The notes under the pieces: model-generated
What the model was told of the DNA's origin: nothing
The model's database searches: none
Seen by the model: the letters and a program-made list of their open reading frames with translations, nothing else
Program-made: the position numbers and the translations under genes
DNA from: a virus
DNA: 44,585 bases
IMG/VR virus record: IMGVR_UViG_3300038441_001331
Location: 1-44,585 of that record
Reading direction: 5' to 3' (one strand)
Part shown: in pieces, positions 17,241 through 24,608 of the stretch
How the letters are laid out: each line of letters starts with the position of its first letter
Position numbering within the stretch: position 1 is the first letter of the stretch

Positions 17241-17599
17241 TGACGCTGCCTGAATATATCGCCTCCCATCTTAAGGAACCTTTTGTTTGGGGTCAAAATG
17301 ATTGCGTACTGTTCGCCGCTAGGTGGGCAAACTTTCGACATCAAAAAAATTATCTTGATGGCCTTCCATCTTGGCGCAGTGAACGAGAAGCACGACGGGC
17401 GATACAAGGAGTAGGCGGACTTGAGAAGGCGTTAGACGGGCGTTTTACAAGGATACCCGCTAATCTTGCTAAGGATGGCGACATCGCGTTGTACAATGGG
17501 TGCTTGTGTTTGTTTTCAGGCCACCAGATAGTAGGCCCGAACATGCAAGGCCTTCAATTCGTAAAAAGGACACTAGCAACATGCGCCTGGTCGCTTTAA
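17237..17599 (+). CDS. NlpC/P60-like tail peptidase (DUF6950 type)
   Basis: A 120-residue protein with the family mark EPFVWGQNDCVLFAARW near residues 14-30, where the Cys in NDC is the likely nucleophile, and a likely catalytic His in LFSGHQIVGPNMQG near residues 95-108. It takes the position of lambda gpK and may cut peptidoglycan or act in tail-tip assembly. The ATG overlaps the preceding TGA. Its last 19 bases overlap the start of the hub gene. Confidence 0.75.
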   Translation: MMTLPEYIASHLKEPFVWGQNDCVLFAARWANFRHQKNYLDGLPSWRSEREARRAIQGVGGLEKALDGRFTRIPANLAKDGDIALYNGCLCLFSGHQIVGPNMQGLQFVKRTLATCAWSL

Positions 17600-20500
17600 T
17601 CCTCCTGCTGCTGTCTCCTACTTTCGCACACGCCGCGCCGGTGATTGTTATTGTCGCTGCGGTGGCGGGCACAATTACGGTTGCCCAAGCTGTTTTAATG
17701 ATCGGCATGATGCTGTACGGCACTGCGCAGCAAAAGCGCGCCGAACGCAGATTGCGAGCACAAGCCGCAGCAGAGCGAGACGCCTTCAACGCGGCACTTA
17801 CTGACCGCACAATTAACGCCATCGGCACAGAATCCCCCCATGTCTATGTTTATGGCCGCGCTCGGACAGGATCGACCTATGTTGCGATGTTCAACAGCGG
17901 ATCGCGCGATGAATACAAGCATTTGGTGGCGGTACATGCGGCTCACGAGTGCGACGCTATTGAGGAAGTTTATATCAACGGTGAGCCTTTGGCTTTGGAT
18001 GTTAACGGGTACACAACATCCCCCCGCTATATTCGCACCAACACGGAGAACGCTCTCGAGGAGTTCTTTAATACGAACACCTTAGTGCTGGCGCATACGC
18101 CAATCACTAGTAGTATTCTTGTTTCAGCACAAATAGATGACGGACAAGGCGGCACCCCTACCGTGTATCCTATATACTCTATTTCGGGTGACACAATAAC
18201 TCTTGAACTAGATCCGCCTGCTCAGTACATTAAAGTAAACTATCAATACTACAGTTATACGCCTATGGTTCGCGTCATGCGCCATTTAGGTACCCCAGAC
18301 GACCCGGCAGACGCTACGTTACTGGCAGAAGTGCCTAATAAATGGGCCCCTACGGCCGTCTTGCGCGGGTTGTGCTACACGGTCATACGACTAAACCTTA
18401 ATCAGCCAGATTTCCAGGGCGGGATACCGCAGATAGAAGTCCTAATCCGCGGTAAAAAACTCTATAACTTCCGCACGGGCGAAACCGCATGGAGTCAGAA
18501 CAACGCCGAAGTTATCTGGGATTACCTAACGAGCGAGATATGCGGCGTACCAGCCAGCGATCTACCCTTGGATCAATTCATCACCGCTGCCAATGTGTGT
18601 GATGAAGGAGACTCCGCTTTTGGGCCTCTATATACGTTCAATGGGACTGTTGATTCTGATATGGACAAATCCGCCACCCTAGAGCGCATGGCACAATCGA
18701 TGGCAGGCGGGTTGGTTTCTACTTCATGGGACATATACGCAGGGAAATACACAGCGCCAGTTATGACGCTAGACCAAACAGATTTTGTAGGTAACGTATC
18801 GATAACGCCTGGCCTTTCTGATTCCGATTTATACAACGGCATCCGAGGGCAATATGTAAGCGAAGAAAATAATTATGTACCAACCGATTTTAAAGCCTTC
18901 CAAAACCCTGCGTATGTAGAAGCGGACGGACGCGAACTATGGACAAATATTGATTTTGGTTTTACAAACGAAGTACAGCGCATCTGGAATATCGCGCGCA
19001 TATTCACGGAAGATCAGCGGAATGCTTTTACCCTAAAAGCAGAGTATTCCATGAAAGCCTGGGGGCTCAAGGTGGGGCAGCGGATTTTACATAGCTCTAC
19101 TACTTTTGGCTGGGAAGACAAAGTATTTCGCGTGACCGATAAAAAGTTTTCGCCTTCCTCTACCGTCGAACTAACGCTGAAAGAAGACGATCCCAGCATT
19201 TGGGATTTCGCGGATGCCGTAACTCCGGACAGTACCCCCAATACCGGATTGCCTAATCCTTTTTATGTCGATCCTATAGCTTCTGTTAGTCTCCAGTCGG
19301 GTTCGGATCAACTGCTCGCCAAGGACGGCACAGTTATCTCTCGGATACTTGTAACCTGGCCGGTTGCCGTATCTCAGGCTGTATTTACTCGAGGCATAAT
19401 TGAGATCGAATGGCAACTTTTTGGTTCCGATATTTGGGATAAGGTAACCGCGAACGGCGACGAAACACAGACCTTCCTCTCCCCGGTAGAAGATGGCTCT
19501 TTCTATATCGTGCGCGTGCGCGCAGTGAACCAGTATCTTAATGTCAAATCAGACTGGACATATGCCGCACCGCACCAAGTCATAGGGAAGACCGAGCCTC
19601 CTGCTAATGTGGCGACTTTCTTTGTCAGCAATAGCATATTTACCTGGACGCCTAACACCGAACTGGACTTGGCGGGGTACGTCGTGCGCTTTCAGTACGG
19701 CAATAACACATCATGGGCGGATGCAGCACCGATGCACACTGGCGTTCTTACCTCGTCGCCTTGGACACCAGAGATATTCCCGCCGGGGCCGATAACGGTC
19801 ATGATAAAAGCAGTGGATACGAGTGGTAACGAGTCGCTTATGCCCGCTGTCATTCAGTACAATTTCGGGGACACGATCCTTGATAACTTGGTATTTACCT
19901 ATGACGACAAGGCCGCTGGCTTTGCAGGAACAGCTACCAACGGATCGGTAGTGACAAGCGGCGACTTGGTAGCTAATGACTCGGGCGGACTATTTTGGGG
20001 TGCCGATCTTGCTCGGTTTTGGGGCGCCGACTCTATCGAGTTCTGGCCAACCTCGACATACCTAGAGATGATGTACATTCTCGCCTACGAAGTCATGCCG
20101 GACGAGGTAGGGGCGCGTTTGACGCTAGATGTAAGTATTATTGCCTCGTCATACACCATTGAGTACCGGTACGGCACCCAAGGCGTTTTCTGGGGCATGG
20201 ATGCTGATTTTTACTGGGGTTCCGACGACGTGCTATTTTGGCCGCCTGCGACTGAGTGGACAACATGGCCCGGCGCGCTAGAAAATATACAATCAGGCAT
20301 TGTTGAATTCCGCATTGTTACTCAGGCAGGCGAGACGCAAGGTCAAATAACTGAATTTACTCTCAACTTCGATGTGGTTGATGAATACGAAGAGCTAGAC
20401 AACATAGCGGTGTCTCCCTTCGGTACAGTATTGCCTATTACCAAGCTCTACCGGTCGATTAATAATATACAATTGACGCTACAAGAAGATGGCGGTACCG

Positions 20501-20619
20501 CGGTAACCGCAAAATGGATCAATAAGAACGCCACCGGTCCGCTGATCGGTGTTTATGATACGGATGGTGTTGCCACCTCTGGGACAATCGATGCCCGCAT
20601 ACAGGGCGTGAAAGGCTGA
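17581..20619 (+). CDS. Tail hub / tip attachment protein (gpJ-like) with signal-type N-terminus
   Basis: A 1012-residue central hub protein. After the hydrophobic N-terminus come HVYVYGRARTGSTYVAMFNS, EEVYINGEPLALDV, and a long region typical of the Phage-tail_3 / gpJ tip attachment domain (for example AVLRGLCYTVIRLNLNQPDF), then fibronectin III-like beta domains from about residue 560 and a C-terminal receptor-end region with repeated FWGADxxxFW units. I chose the ATG at 17581; the predicted N-terminus, LVALILLLLSPTFAHA, is signal-peptide-like and followed by a second hydrophobic helix near residues 25-45. An export-type leader on a cytoplasmically assembled hub is odd; it may instead help insertion into the host membrane during infection. 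Confidence 0.85.
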   Translation: MRLVALILLLLSPTFAHAAPVIVIVAAVAGTITVAQAVLMIGMMLYGTAQQKRAERRLRAQAAAERDAFNAALTDRTINAIGTESPHVYVYGRARTGSTYVAMFNSGSRDEYKHLVAVHAAHECDAIEEVYINGEPLALDVNGYTTSPRYIRTNTENALEEFFNTNTLVLAHTPITSSILVSAQIDDGQGGTPTVYPIYSISGDTITLELDPPAQYIKVNYQYYSYTPMVRVMRHLGTPDDPADATLLAEVPNKWAPTAVLRGLCYTVIRLNLNQPDFQGGIPQIEVLIRGKKLYNFRTGETAWSQNNAEVIWDYLTSEICGVPASDLPLDQFITAANVCDEGDSAFGPLYTFNGTVDSDMDKSATLERMAQSMAGGLVSTSWDIYAGKYTAPVMTLDQTDFVGNVSITPGLSDSDLYNGIRGQYVSEENNYVPTDFKAFQNPAYVEADGRELWTNIDFGFTNEVQRIWNIARIFTEDQRNAFTLKAEYSMKAWGLKVGQRILHSSTTFGWEDKVFRVTDKKFSPSSTVELTLKEDDPSIWDFADAVTPDSTPNTGLPNPFYVDPIASVSLQSGSDQLLAKDGTVISRILVTWPVAVSQAVFTRGIIEIEWQLFGSDIWDKVTANGDETQTFLSPVEDGSFYIVRVRAVNQYLNVKSDWTYAAPHQVIGKTEPPANVATFFVSNSIFTWTPNTELDLAGYVVRFQYGNNTSWADAAPMHTGVLTSSPWTPEIFPPGPITVMIKAVDTSGNESLMPAVIQYNFGDTILDNLVFTYDDKAAGFAGTATNGSVVTSGDLVANDSGGLFWGADLARFWGADSIEFWPTSTYLEMMYILAYEVMPDEVGARLTLDVSIIASSYTIEYRYGTQGVFWGMDADFYWGSDDVLFWPPATEWTTWPGALENIQSGIVEFRIVTQAGETQGQITEFTLNFDVVDEYEELDNIAVSPFGTVLPITKLYRSINNIQLTLQEDGGTAVTAKWINKNATGPLIGVYDTDGVATSGTIDARIQGVKG

Positions 20620-20621
20620 CT

Positions 20622-21683
20622 ATGGCTCTCTTGCCTACCGAAGACAATCTAACTAACGCTTCTACTACCAACGCGCAGCAGAAAACGAATTTTGCTAATT
20701 TGCGCAACTTTCTCGCAGACTTGCTCGGCACGGACAGCTCCAACAAGGTGGCTGCGCGCGCGGCGTTGGGCGTGGCTGCCCCTGGAGATGCCATAGTGGA
20801 AGTAGTTTTCGAAGGGGCTACAGCAGACGCCTTCCAAACTACTCTCTCTGCGGTAGACCCCACAGCCGATAACTCCTTGCTGCTCCCCAACAAGTCCGGT
20901 ACCTTGGCTACGCTGGATGATACTTCCGCTTTTAAAGAAATACAGCCTTTTTCGGTGGCGATGAGCTCTAACGCCGCTACACTGACCCTTAATCCCACGA
21001 CGCTTGATTTCAGATCGAACACAGCGGGGAGCGGAGTAGTTAACACCCGCAAGATAGCCTCACCCATCACCACCGTGATCAGCGCGGGATCAACCGGGGG
21101 GACAACTAACGGGGCGGCCAGCCGGATTCTTGTGCTGGCGATAGACAACGCGGGGACAGTAGAGTTGGCCTGGGTTAATCAATCCTGCGGCATAAATCTT
21201 GATGAAAGCAAGCTAATAAGCACTACTGCGGAGGGCGGCAGCGGCAGCGCGGATAGCGCAACCGTAATCTACTCAACAGCGGCCCGAACAAACGTGCCTT
21301 TTCGGGTTGTGGGATTTTTCGATTCCAATCAGACCACAGCTGGCACGTGGGCATCTCCTGCCAGCTTGGTGCAAGGGGCCGGTGGGGGGTCGCTAAGAAA
21401 CATAGACACTCGCATTTGGCAGAACGTGACGCGCGCCTTAAACACTGATTACGTGAACACGACGGGCGGCGATATTGAAGTGAATGCCGTAGTCACTGCT
21501 TCAGGAGCAGGCATATCGGTGTCTCCCGTCGTCGCAGGCTTTACTTTGCCTGTTTCGAATCCGGTTAACGCCGCCTCTTTTCAGCAAAGCCAATTATCCT
21601 TTACTGTCAAAGATAAAGAAAAGTATCAGATAACCGCCTCGGGGGGTGCTACTGTTGCTTGGGCTGAGAAGAGGTACACTTAA
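20622..21683 (+). CDS. Tail fibre / receptor-binding type protein
   Basis: A 353-residue protein immediately after the hub gene. The N-terminus (NLTNASTTNAQQKTNFANLR, then AARAALGVAAPGDA) resembles the adaptor segment of short tail fibres, residues about 80-95 contain the fibre-type NSLLLPNKSGTLATLDD, and the remainder is Ser/Thr/Gly-rich and beta-like, ending in KYQITASGGATVAWAEKR. Probably a distal fibre or receptor-binding protein. No ribosome binding site is obvious, so it may be coupled to translation of the hub gene. Confidence 0.7.
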   Translation: MALLPTEDNLTNASTTNAQQKTNFANLRNFLADLLGTDSSNKVAARAALGVAAPGDAIVEVVFEGATADAFQTTLSAVDPTADNSLLLPNKSGTLATLDDTSAFKEIQPFSVAMSSNAATLTLNPTTLDFRSNTAGSGVVNTRKIASPITTVISAGSTGGTTNGAASRILVLAIDNAGTVELAWVNQSCGINLDESKLISTTAEGGSGSADSATVIYSTAARTNVPFRVVGFFDSNQTTAGTWASPASLVQGAGGGSLRNIDTRIWQNVTRALNTDYVNTTGGDIEVNAVVTASGAGISVSPVVAGFTLPVSNPVNAASFQQSQLSFTVKDKEKYQITASGGATVAWAEKRYT

Positions 21684-21686
21684 ACC

Positions 21687-21965
21687 ATGGGCTCAATATC
21701 GGAAGAAGAAGAAAGATTTAAAAACTACTTGGCCGAAAAACTTAGGGAAGGCGAAGTGCGCATGGACAAACTTGATCATAGCGTAGATGAACTAAAGTCT
21801 GATATGGCGCAAGTTAAATCTGATTTATCCTCGGTGCTGGAGGTATTAGTGACGATGAAAGCCGGTGTTAAATACATCGGATATATCGGTGCCTTCATCA
21901 AATGGGTTGGCGGTATTGCCCTTGGTGTCACCGCCATTCACGCCTTATGGGACAAACTGAAATGA
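21687..21965 (+). CDS. Coiled-coil protein with C-terminal membrane segment (XhlA/holin-like)
   Basis: A 92-residue protein: a charged N-terminal heptad-like helix (MDKLDHSVDELKSDMAQVKS) and one C-terminal membrane segment near residues 66-87 (YIGAFIKWVGGIALGVTAIH). This layout is that of XhlA-type haemolysin/holin accessory proteins. It directly precedes and overlaps the endolysin candidate by four bases, so it belongs to the lysis cassette. Whether it is the holin or an accessory is open, since a second membrane protein lies downstream. Confidence 0.65.
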   Translation: MGSISEEEERFKNYLAEKLREGEVRMDKLDHSVDELKSDMAQVKSDLSSVLEVLVTMKAGVKYIGYIGAFIKWVGGIALGVTAIHALWDKLK

Positions 21966-22450
21966 CCCCTGACAAACTCATCACTACGGCCGTCCTGCCC
22001 GCCTTCACTGATCTGGCAGCATTAGGCATTCCTTCCACCCGACAGGCAACCCGTCAAATTCTTGCCATAGCGCTGCAGGAGAGCGGTTTGAAGCACCGCC
22101 GGCAGGTTGTGTCAGGCGGAATCGAAAACGGCCCCGCGGCCTCGTTTTGGCAGTTCGAGAAAGGCGGCGGGTGCCGAGGGGTGCTGACGCACAAAGCGGT
22201 CGCCGACAAGATGAACTCTATCTGCGCAGCCTACAACGTGGAAGCCACCGAGGGCGGTTTGTGGGAAGCTATCCGGTACCAGGACATCGTAGCGGCCTGC
22301 GCTGCTCGATTGTTGCTCTATACCCTGCCGAATAAATTGCCTGAGAATTCTGCCGATGGGTGGTCGCAGTATGTTGCTGCTTGGCGGCCAGGCAAACCCC
22401 ACCCGGAAACGTGGGACAAATACTGGAAACTCGCTGATTCGCTCGTCTAA
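21962..22450 (+). CDS. Endolysin / lysozyme-like muralytic enzyme (putative)
   Basis: A 162-residue protein with a lysozyme/transglycosylase-like pattern: ILAIALQESGLKHRRQ near residues 33-48, with a likely catalytic Glu in LQES, then GPAASFWQFEKGGGCRGVL near 61-79, and a helical C-terminal half ending in AWRPGKPHPETWDKYW. The position in a lysis cassette between two small membrane proteins supports a role in cell-wall lysis. It has no signal peptide, so it would need a holin. I cannot name its exact family. Confidence 0.65.
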   Translation: MTPDKLITTAVLPAFTDLAALGIPSTRQATRQILAIALQESGLKHRRQVVSGGIENGPAASFWQFEKGGGCRGVLTHKAVADKMNSICAAYNVEATEGGLWEAIRYQDIVAACAARLLLYTLPNKLPENSADGWSQYVAAWRPGKPHPETWDKYWKLADSLV

Positions 22451-22459
22451 GGAGGCGTT

Positions 22460-23011
22460 ATGGACTTCGACTGGAAGAAACTCGTAGGGGGGATAGCTCC
22501 CGTTCTGGGTACCGCCCTCGGCGGCCCGCTGGCAGGGGTTGCTATCAAAGCGATCGCAGATAACATCCTGGGCAACCCTGACGCTTCCGAATCGGAAGTG
22601 GAAGCGGCGCTCGTCAAAGGCCTTACCGGTGAGCAGGTTCTCGCTCTAAAGGCGGCGGAGGCCACTTTTGACCTGGAGATGCGCCGCCTGGACATCGACG
22701 TCATGAAGTTGAACAAAGACACCGAGGAGGCGTATCTCAAGGACGTGCAAGACGCACGCGCTCGGCAGGTTGCCACTAAAGACCCAACCCCTCAAGTTAT
22801 CCTCGCGGTACTGTTTGTCCTGTGGGCGTCTACCTTTGCGGCCTTCTATTTCGGCACCCTGCCGGATGATGAGTTTGTACGCGCTTTGATCGTTCGGGCA
22901 TACGCCACAGTTGAGACAGGCCTGACGGGCGCAATTGCCTACTTCATCGGCTCCAGCCGGGGGAGCAAATCGAGCGGTGATACAGTACGTGCGATCGCTG
23001 AGGGGAAATAG
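22460..23011 (+). CDS. Holin-type membrane protein (3TM/GTA-holin-like)
   Basis: A 183-residue protein with a Gly/Ala-rich N-terminal hydrophobic stretch (IAPVLGTALGGPLAGVAIKA), a charged helical middle with KLNKDTEEAYLKDVQDARAR, and two C-terminal membrane segments near residues 112-130 (VILAVLFVLWASTFAAFYF) and 145-165. This arrangement resembles the holin group found in phages and gene transfer agents, including the DARxR-type linker before the membrane segments. A strong GGAGG ribosome binding site precedes it. It is the last late gene before the terminator. Confidence 0.65.
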   Translation: MDFDWKKLVGGIAPVLGTALGGPLAGVAIKAIADNILGNPDASESEVEAALVKGLTGEQVLALKAAEATFDLEMRRLDIDVMKLNKDTEEAYLKDVQDARARQVATKDPTPQVILAVLFVLWASTFAAFYFGTLPDDEFVRALIVRAYATVETGLTGAIAYFIGSSRGSKSSGDTVRAIAEGK

Positions 23012-23075
23012 GGTATAATTACTGTCTAGGCGGTAAGGAACCCACTGCTTGCAAGACCTTATTTGCGAAAGAAAT

Positions 23076-23098
23076 AAAGCCCGCTTCGGTGGGCTTTT
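23076..23098 (+). terminator. Terminator at the end of the late operon
   Basis: AAAGCCCGC pairs with GTGGGCTTT (one G-T pair) around a TTCG loop, followed by a short T run. It lies 65 bases after the last late gene and faces the end of the leftward operon, so it separates the converging transcripts. A second hairpin (GCCGGAT/ATCCGGC, 23107-23131, followed by TTTAG) may act as a backup. Confidence 0.8.
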
Positions 23099-23453
23099 AA
23101 ATTGGTGCCGGATTCTTTCTGCCGATCCGGCTTTAGCATGTGCATGAAACAAATCTTATGTTCACCAACAAAGCAAGGGGCTGGGCTTGATTCCAGCTGT
23201 GGCTTTAGGGCTGCCAATCTCTTAGTAGGAGAACATATCCCTGTGACTGCGAGTAATCAAAAATAAGCAAAGCCTTTTAGGGTTACAAGCCCGTGCCGTT
23301 ATTCTTGATTCTGTTCGTTGCCAATGCCTTGCGTGTCCATCCACGCCGCCCTTGCTTTGTTGGCTCTCGGCTTTCAAGCGGCCGAGATCGCTCTCTTACA
23401 TTGCCTACTTTCGCTGCACCTGCAGTAACAGGCATCCGCTCTTCAGCAATTCT
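23099..23453. other. Convergent intergenic region without convincing genes
   Basis: About 440 bases separate the late stop at 23011 from the stop of the leftward secreted-protein gene. Besides the terminators I see no ORF with good support; one 40-codon ORF (23144-23266) lacks a ribosome binding site and family features. The region contains a long-distance 15-bp perfect inverted repeat and further smaller complementary pairs, so it could encode a folded RNA on either strand. Confidence 0.6.
23165..23363. repeat. 15-bp perfect inverted repeat, arms 169 bases apart
   Basis: CCAACAAAGCAAGGG at 23165-23179 is the exact reverse complement of CCCTTGCTTTGTTGG at 23349-23363. Inside, a weaker pair (TAATCAAAAATAA with TTATTCTTGATT) lies around 23254-23266 and 23298-23312. 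An RNA from either strand could fold into a closed 200-nt structure. Confidence 0.75.
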
Positions 23454-24224
23454 TTATTTCAGTGGCGGCAAGCCCAAACGTTTGCGCACGATAGGATCGC
23501 TATGCTCTTGCGATGCAGTCTGCGAATAGTTTGCTGATGTAACTGGTTCAGCTTTACTCACGTTCGCATTTGCGCACGGTGTGCCAGCTGTCTTCATGGC
23601 TTCGGCCATCGCTGGTTTCTGGCACAGACGGGCTACCGCTGCTTTAACTTGGCCTGCTTCGCGCAATGCGATCGCATCATAACGGATGTCGCAGTTTTCG
23701 TCAAAGGTTGTGCTACCGATCGAGAAGCCGAACCCTGCACCCTGAGCACCGCCGGAGGCGCTGCCGAAGCAGGTGCCGTTCGTTGCTGTTAAACCAGCAG
23801 CGTAGGCTGTCGATACCGGGATGCGCGCTGCCTGGTAGGTCACGTTGTCGCCTTCAACATTGACCGTTTGGCGGCTATTGTTCGCGTTTTCGGTGGACTG
23901 CGCTTGGCCTTGTTGGGCTTTAGCATTCTGCGATTGTCCTTGACCCTGTGACTGACCTTGGCCTTGCGTGTTGGTGTTTTTGTTGTCATTCTTATTGCTG
24001 TTGGCCGAGTTGCCCGAACCTACTACCGAACCACCAGTCGCATTCGAGTTACCGCCATGGCCTACGCCACCCGCACCACCGTTTGCGGTATTGGTTACGT
24101 TACCAACGGAGGCATTGCCGCCGCCTGCGTTACAGTTGTTGCCGTTATTCCCACATGGGTTTTTGTCGGTTGCGAAGGCTACCGAAGCCGCAAACATTGC
24201 GGCGATGAATATTGCTTTCTTCAT
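23454..24224 (-). CDS. Secreted Asn/Gly/Gln-rich low-complexity protein
   Basis: A 256-residue protein with a clear signal peptide (Lys-Lys start, core AIFIAAMFAASVAFA, cleavage before TDKN). Residues about 22-125 are a disordered stretch made of Asn, Gly, Gln and Ser, including GNGNN-type and GQGQSQGQGQSQ repeats. The C-terminal 115 residues are ordered: TYQAARIPVSTAYAAGLTAT, then four Cys residues, and DIRYDAIALREAGQVKAAVA. AAGGAG precedes the ATG. The C-terminal part resembles proteins of unknown function in other phages. Lying past the lysis genes but on the opposite strand, it may act in the periplasm or at the cell surface. Confidence 0.8.
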   Translation of the reverse strand: MKKAIFIAAMFAASVAFATDKNPCGNNGNNCNAGGGNASVGNVTNTANGGAGGVGHGGNSNATGGSVVGSGNSANSNKNDNKNTNTQGQGQSQGQGQSQNAKAQQGQAQSTENANNSRQTVNVEGDNVTYQAARIPVSTAYAAGLTATNGTCFGSASGGAQGAGFGFSIGSTTFDENCDIRYDAIALREAGQVKAAVARLCQKPAMAEAMKTAGTPCANANVSKAEPVTSANYSQTASQEHSDPIVRKRLGLPPLK

Positions 24225-24275
24225 GATTTGATGCTCCTTGTATTTTGAGTGTTCCCGCTCCCGGTGTTGCTTAAC

Positions 24276-24536
24276 TTAGAATTCCCAAACACGGCCGTTA
24301 TAGGAAATGCGAGCGATATTGCCGCGACGCCATACGGTGCATACTCCTACTTCACTCGCGCCAACGCCGAGCGAGTCGCGTGTTTCGGAAAAGAATTTGG
24401 CGGCTTCTTCCAAGCTGTGGGCAAGCGTTTTAAAAACACCATGTCCGTCAATCTTGAAACGGACAATAACATCCCGCTTTTCGGTAAGAGCATCGCCTGT
24501 GATTTCTTTAAGGAAAGGTGCCATTGCGTTTGCCAT
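24276..24536 (-). CDS. Hypothetical small protein under a repeat-borne promoter
   Basis: An 86-residue protein with no family that I recognise. It contains an alternating strand/helix pattern (RDVIVRFKIDGHGVFKTLAH, then SLEEAAKFFSE) and ends in YNGRVWEF. CGGAG precedes the ATG by six bases. The 52-bp promoter-operator repeat lies just upstream, so it is probably the first gene of its own short transcript, followed by the secreted protein gene. The same promoter arrangement precedes the 44-residue gene at 27994-28128. Confidence 0.7.
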   Translation of the reverse strand: MANAMAPFLKEITGDALTEKRDVIVRFKIDGHGVFKTLAHSLEEAAKFFSETRDSLGVGASEVGVCTVWRRGNIARISYNGRVWEF

Positions 24537-24549
24537 TTCGTTCTCCGTT

Positions 24550-24601
24550 GGGTTTGTTGATTCGATGTAGTGATTTTAGCAGATGCTAAAAACATTGCAA
24601 G
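24550..24601 (-). promoter_or_regulatory. Leftward promoter-operator repeat, copy 1
   Basis: A 52-bp sequence repeated exactly at 28142-28193. Read leftward it gives a -35 TTGCAA, a 16-base spacer and an extended -10 TGCTAAAAT. The spacer and -10 contain a perfect palindrome, TTTTAGCATCTGCTAAAA (24574-24591 on the + strand), which would place a dimeric regulator on top of the RNA polymerase site. The start codon follows after about 40 bases. Confidence 0.8.
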
Positions 24602-24608
24602 CATTATT

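Noticed and set aside
23014-23019. TATAAT after the last late gene as a promoter
   Set aside because: No -35 element at suitable distance and a terminator follows about 60 bases later.
23144-23266. 40-codon ORF in the convergent gap
   Set aside because: No ribosome binding site, no neighbouring coupling, and it spans the complementary pieces of a possible RNA structure.
23221-23330. Possible tRNA gene around GGGTTACAAGCCC
   Set aside because: No T-loop consensus, no acceptor pairing and no anticodon arm could be drawn. I found no other tRNA by eye.
23948-24231. Several + strand ORFs opposite the secreted low-complexity protein
   Set aside because: They mirror the repetitive codons of the - strand gene, which has a signal peptide and a ribosome binding site.
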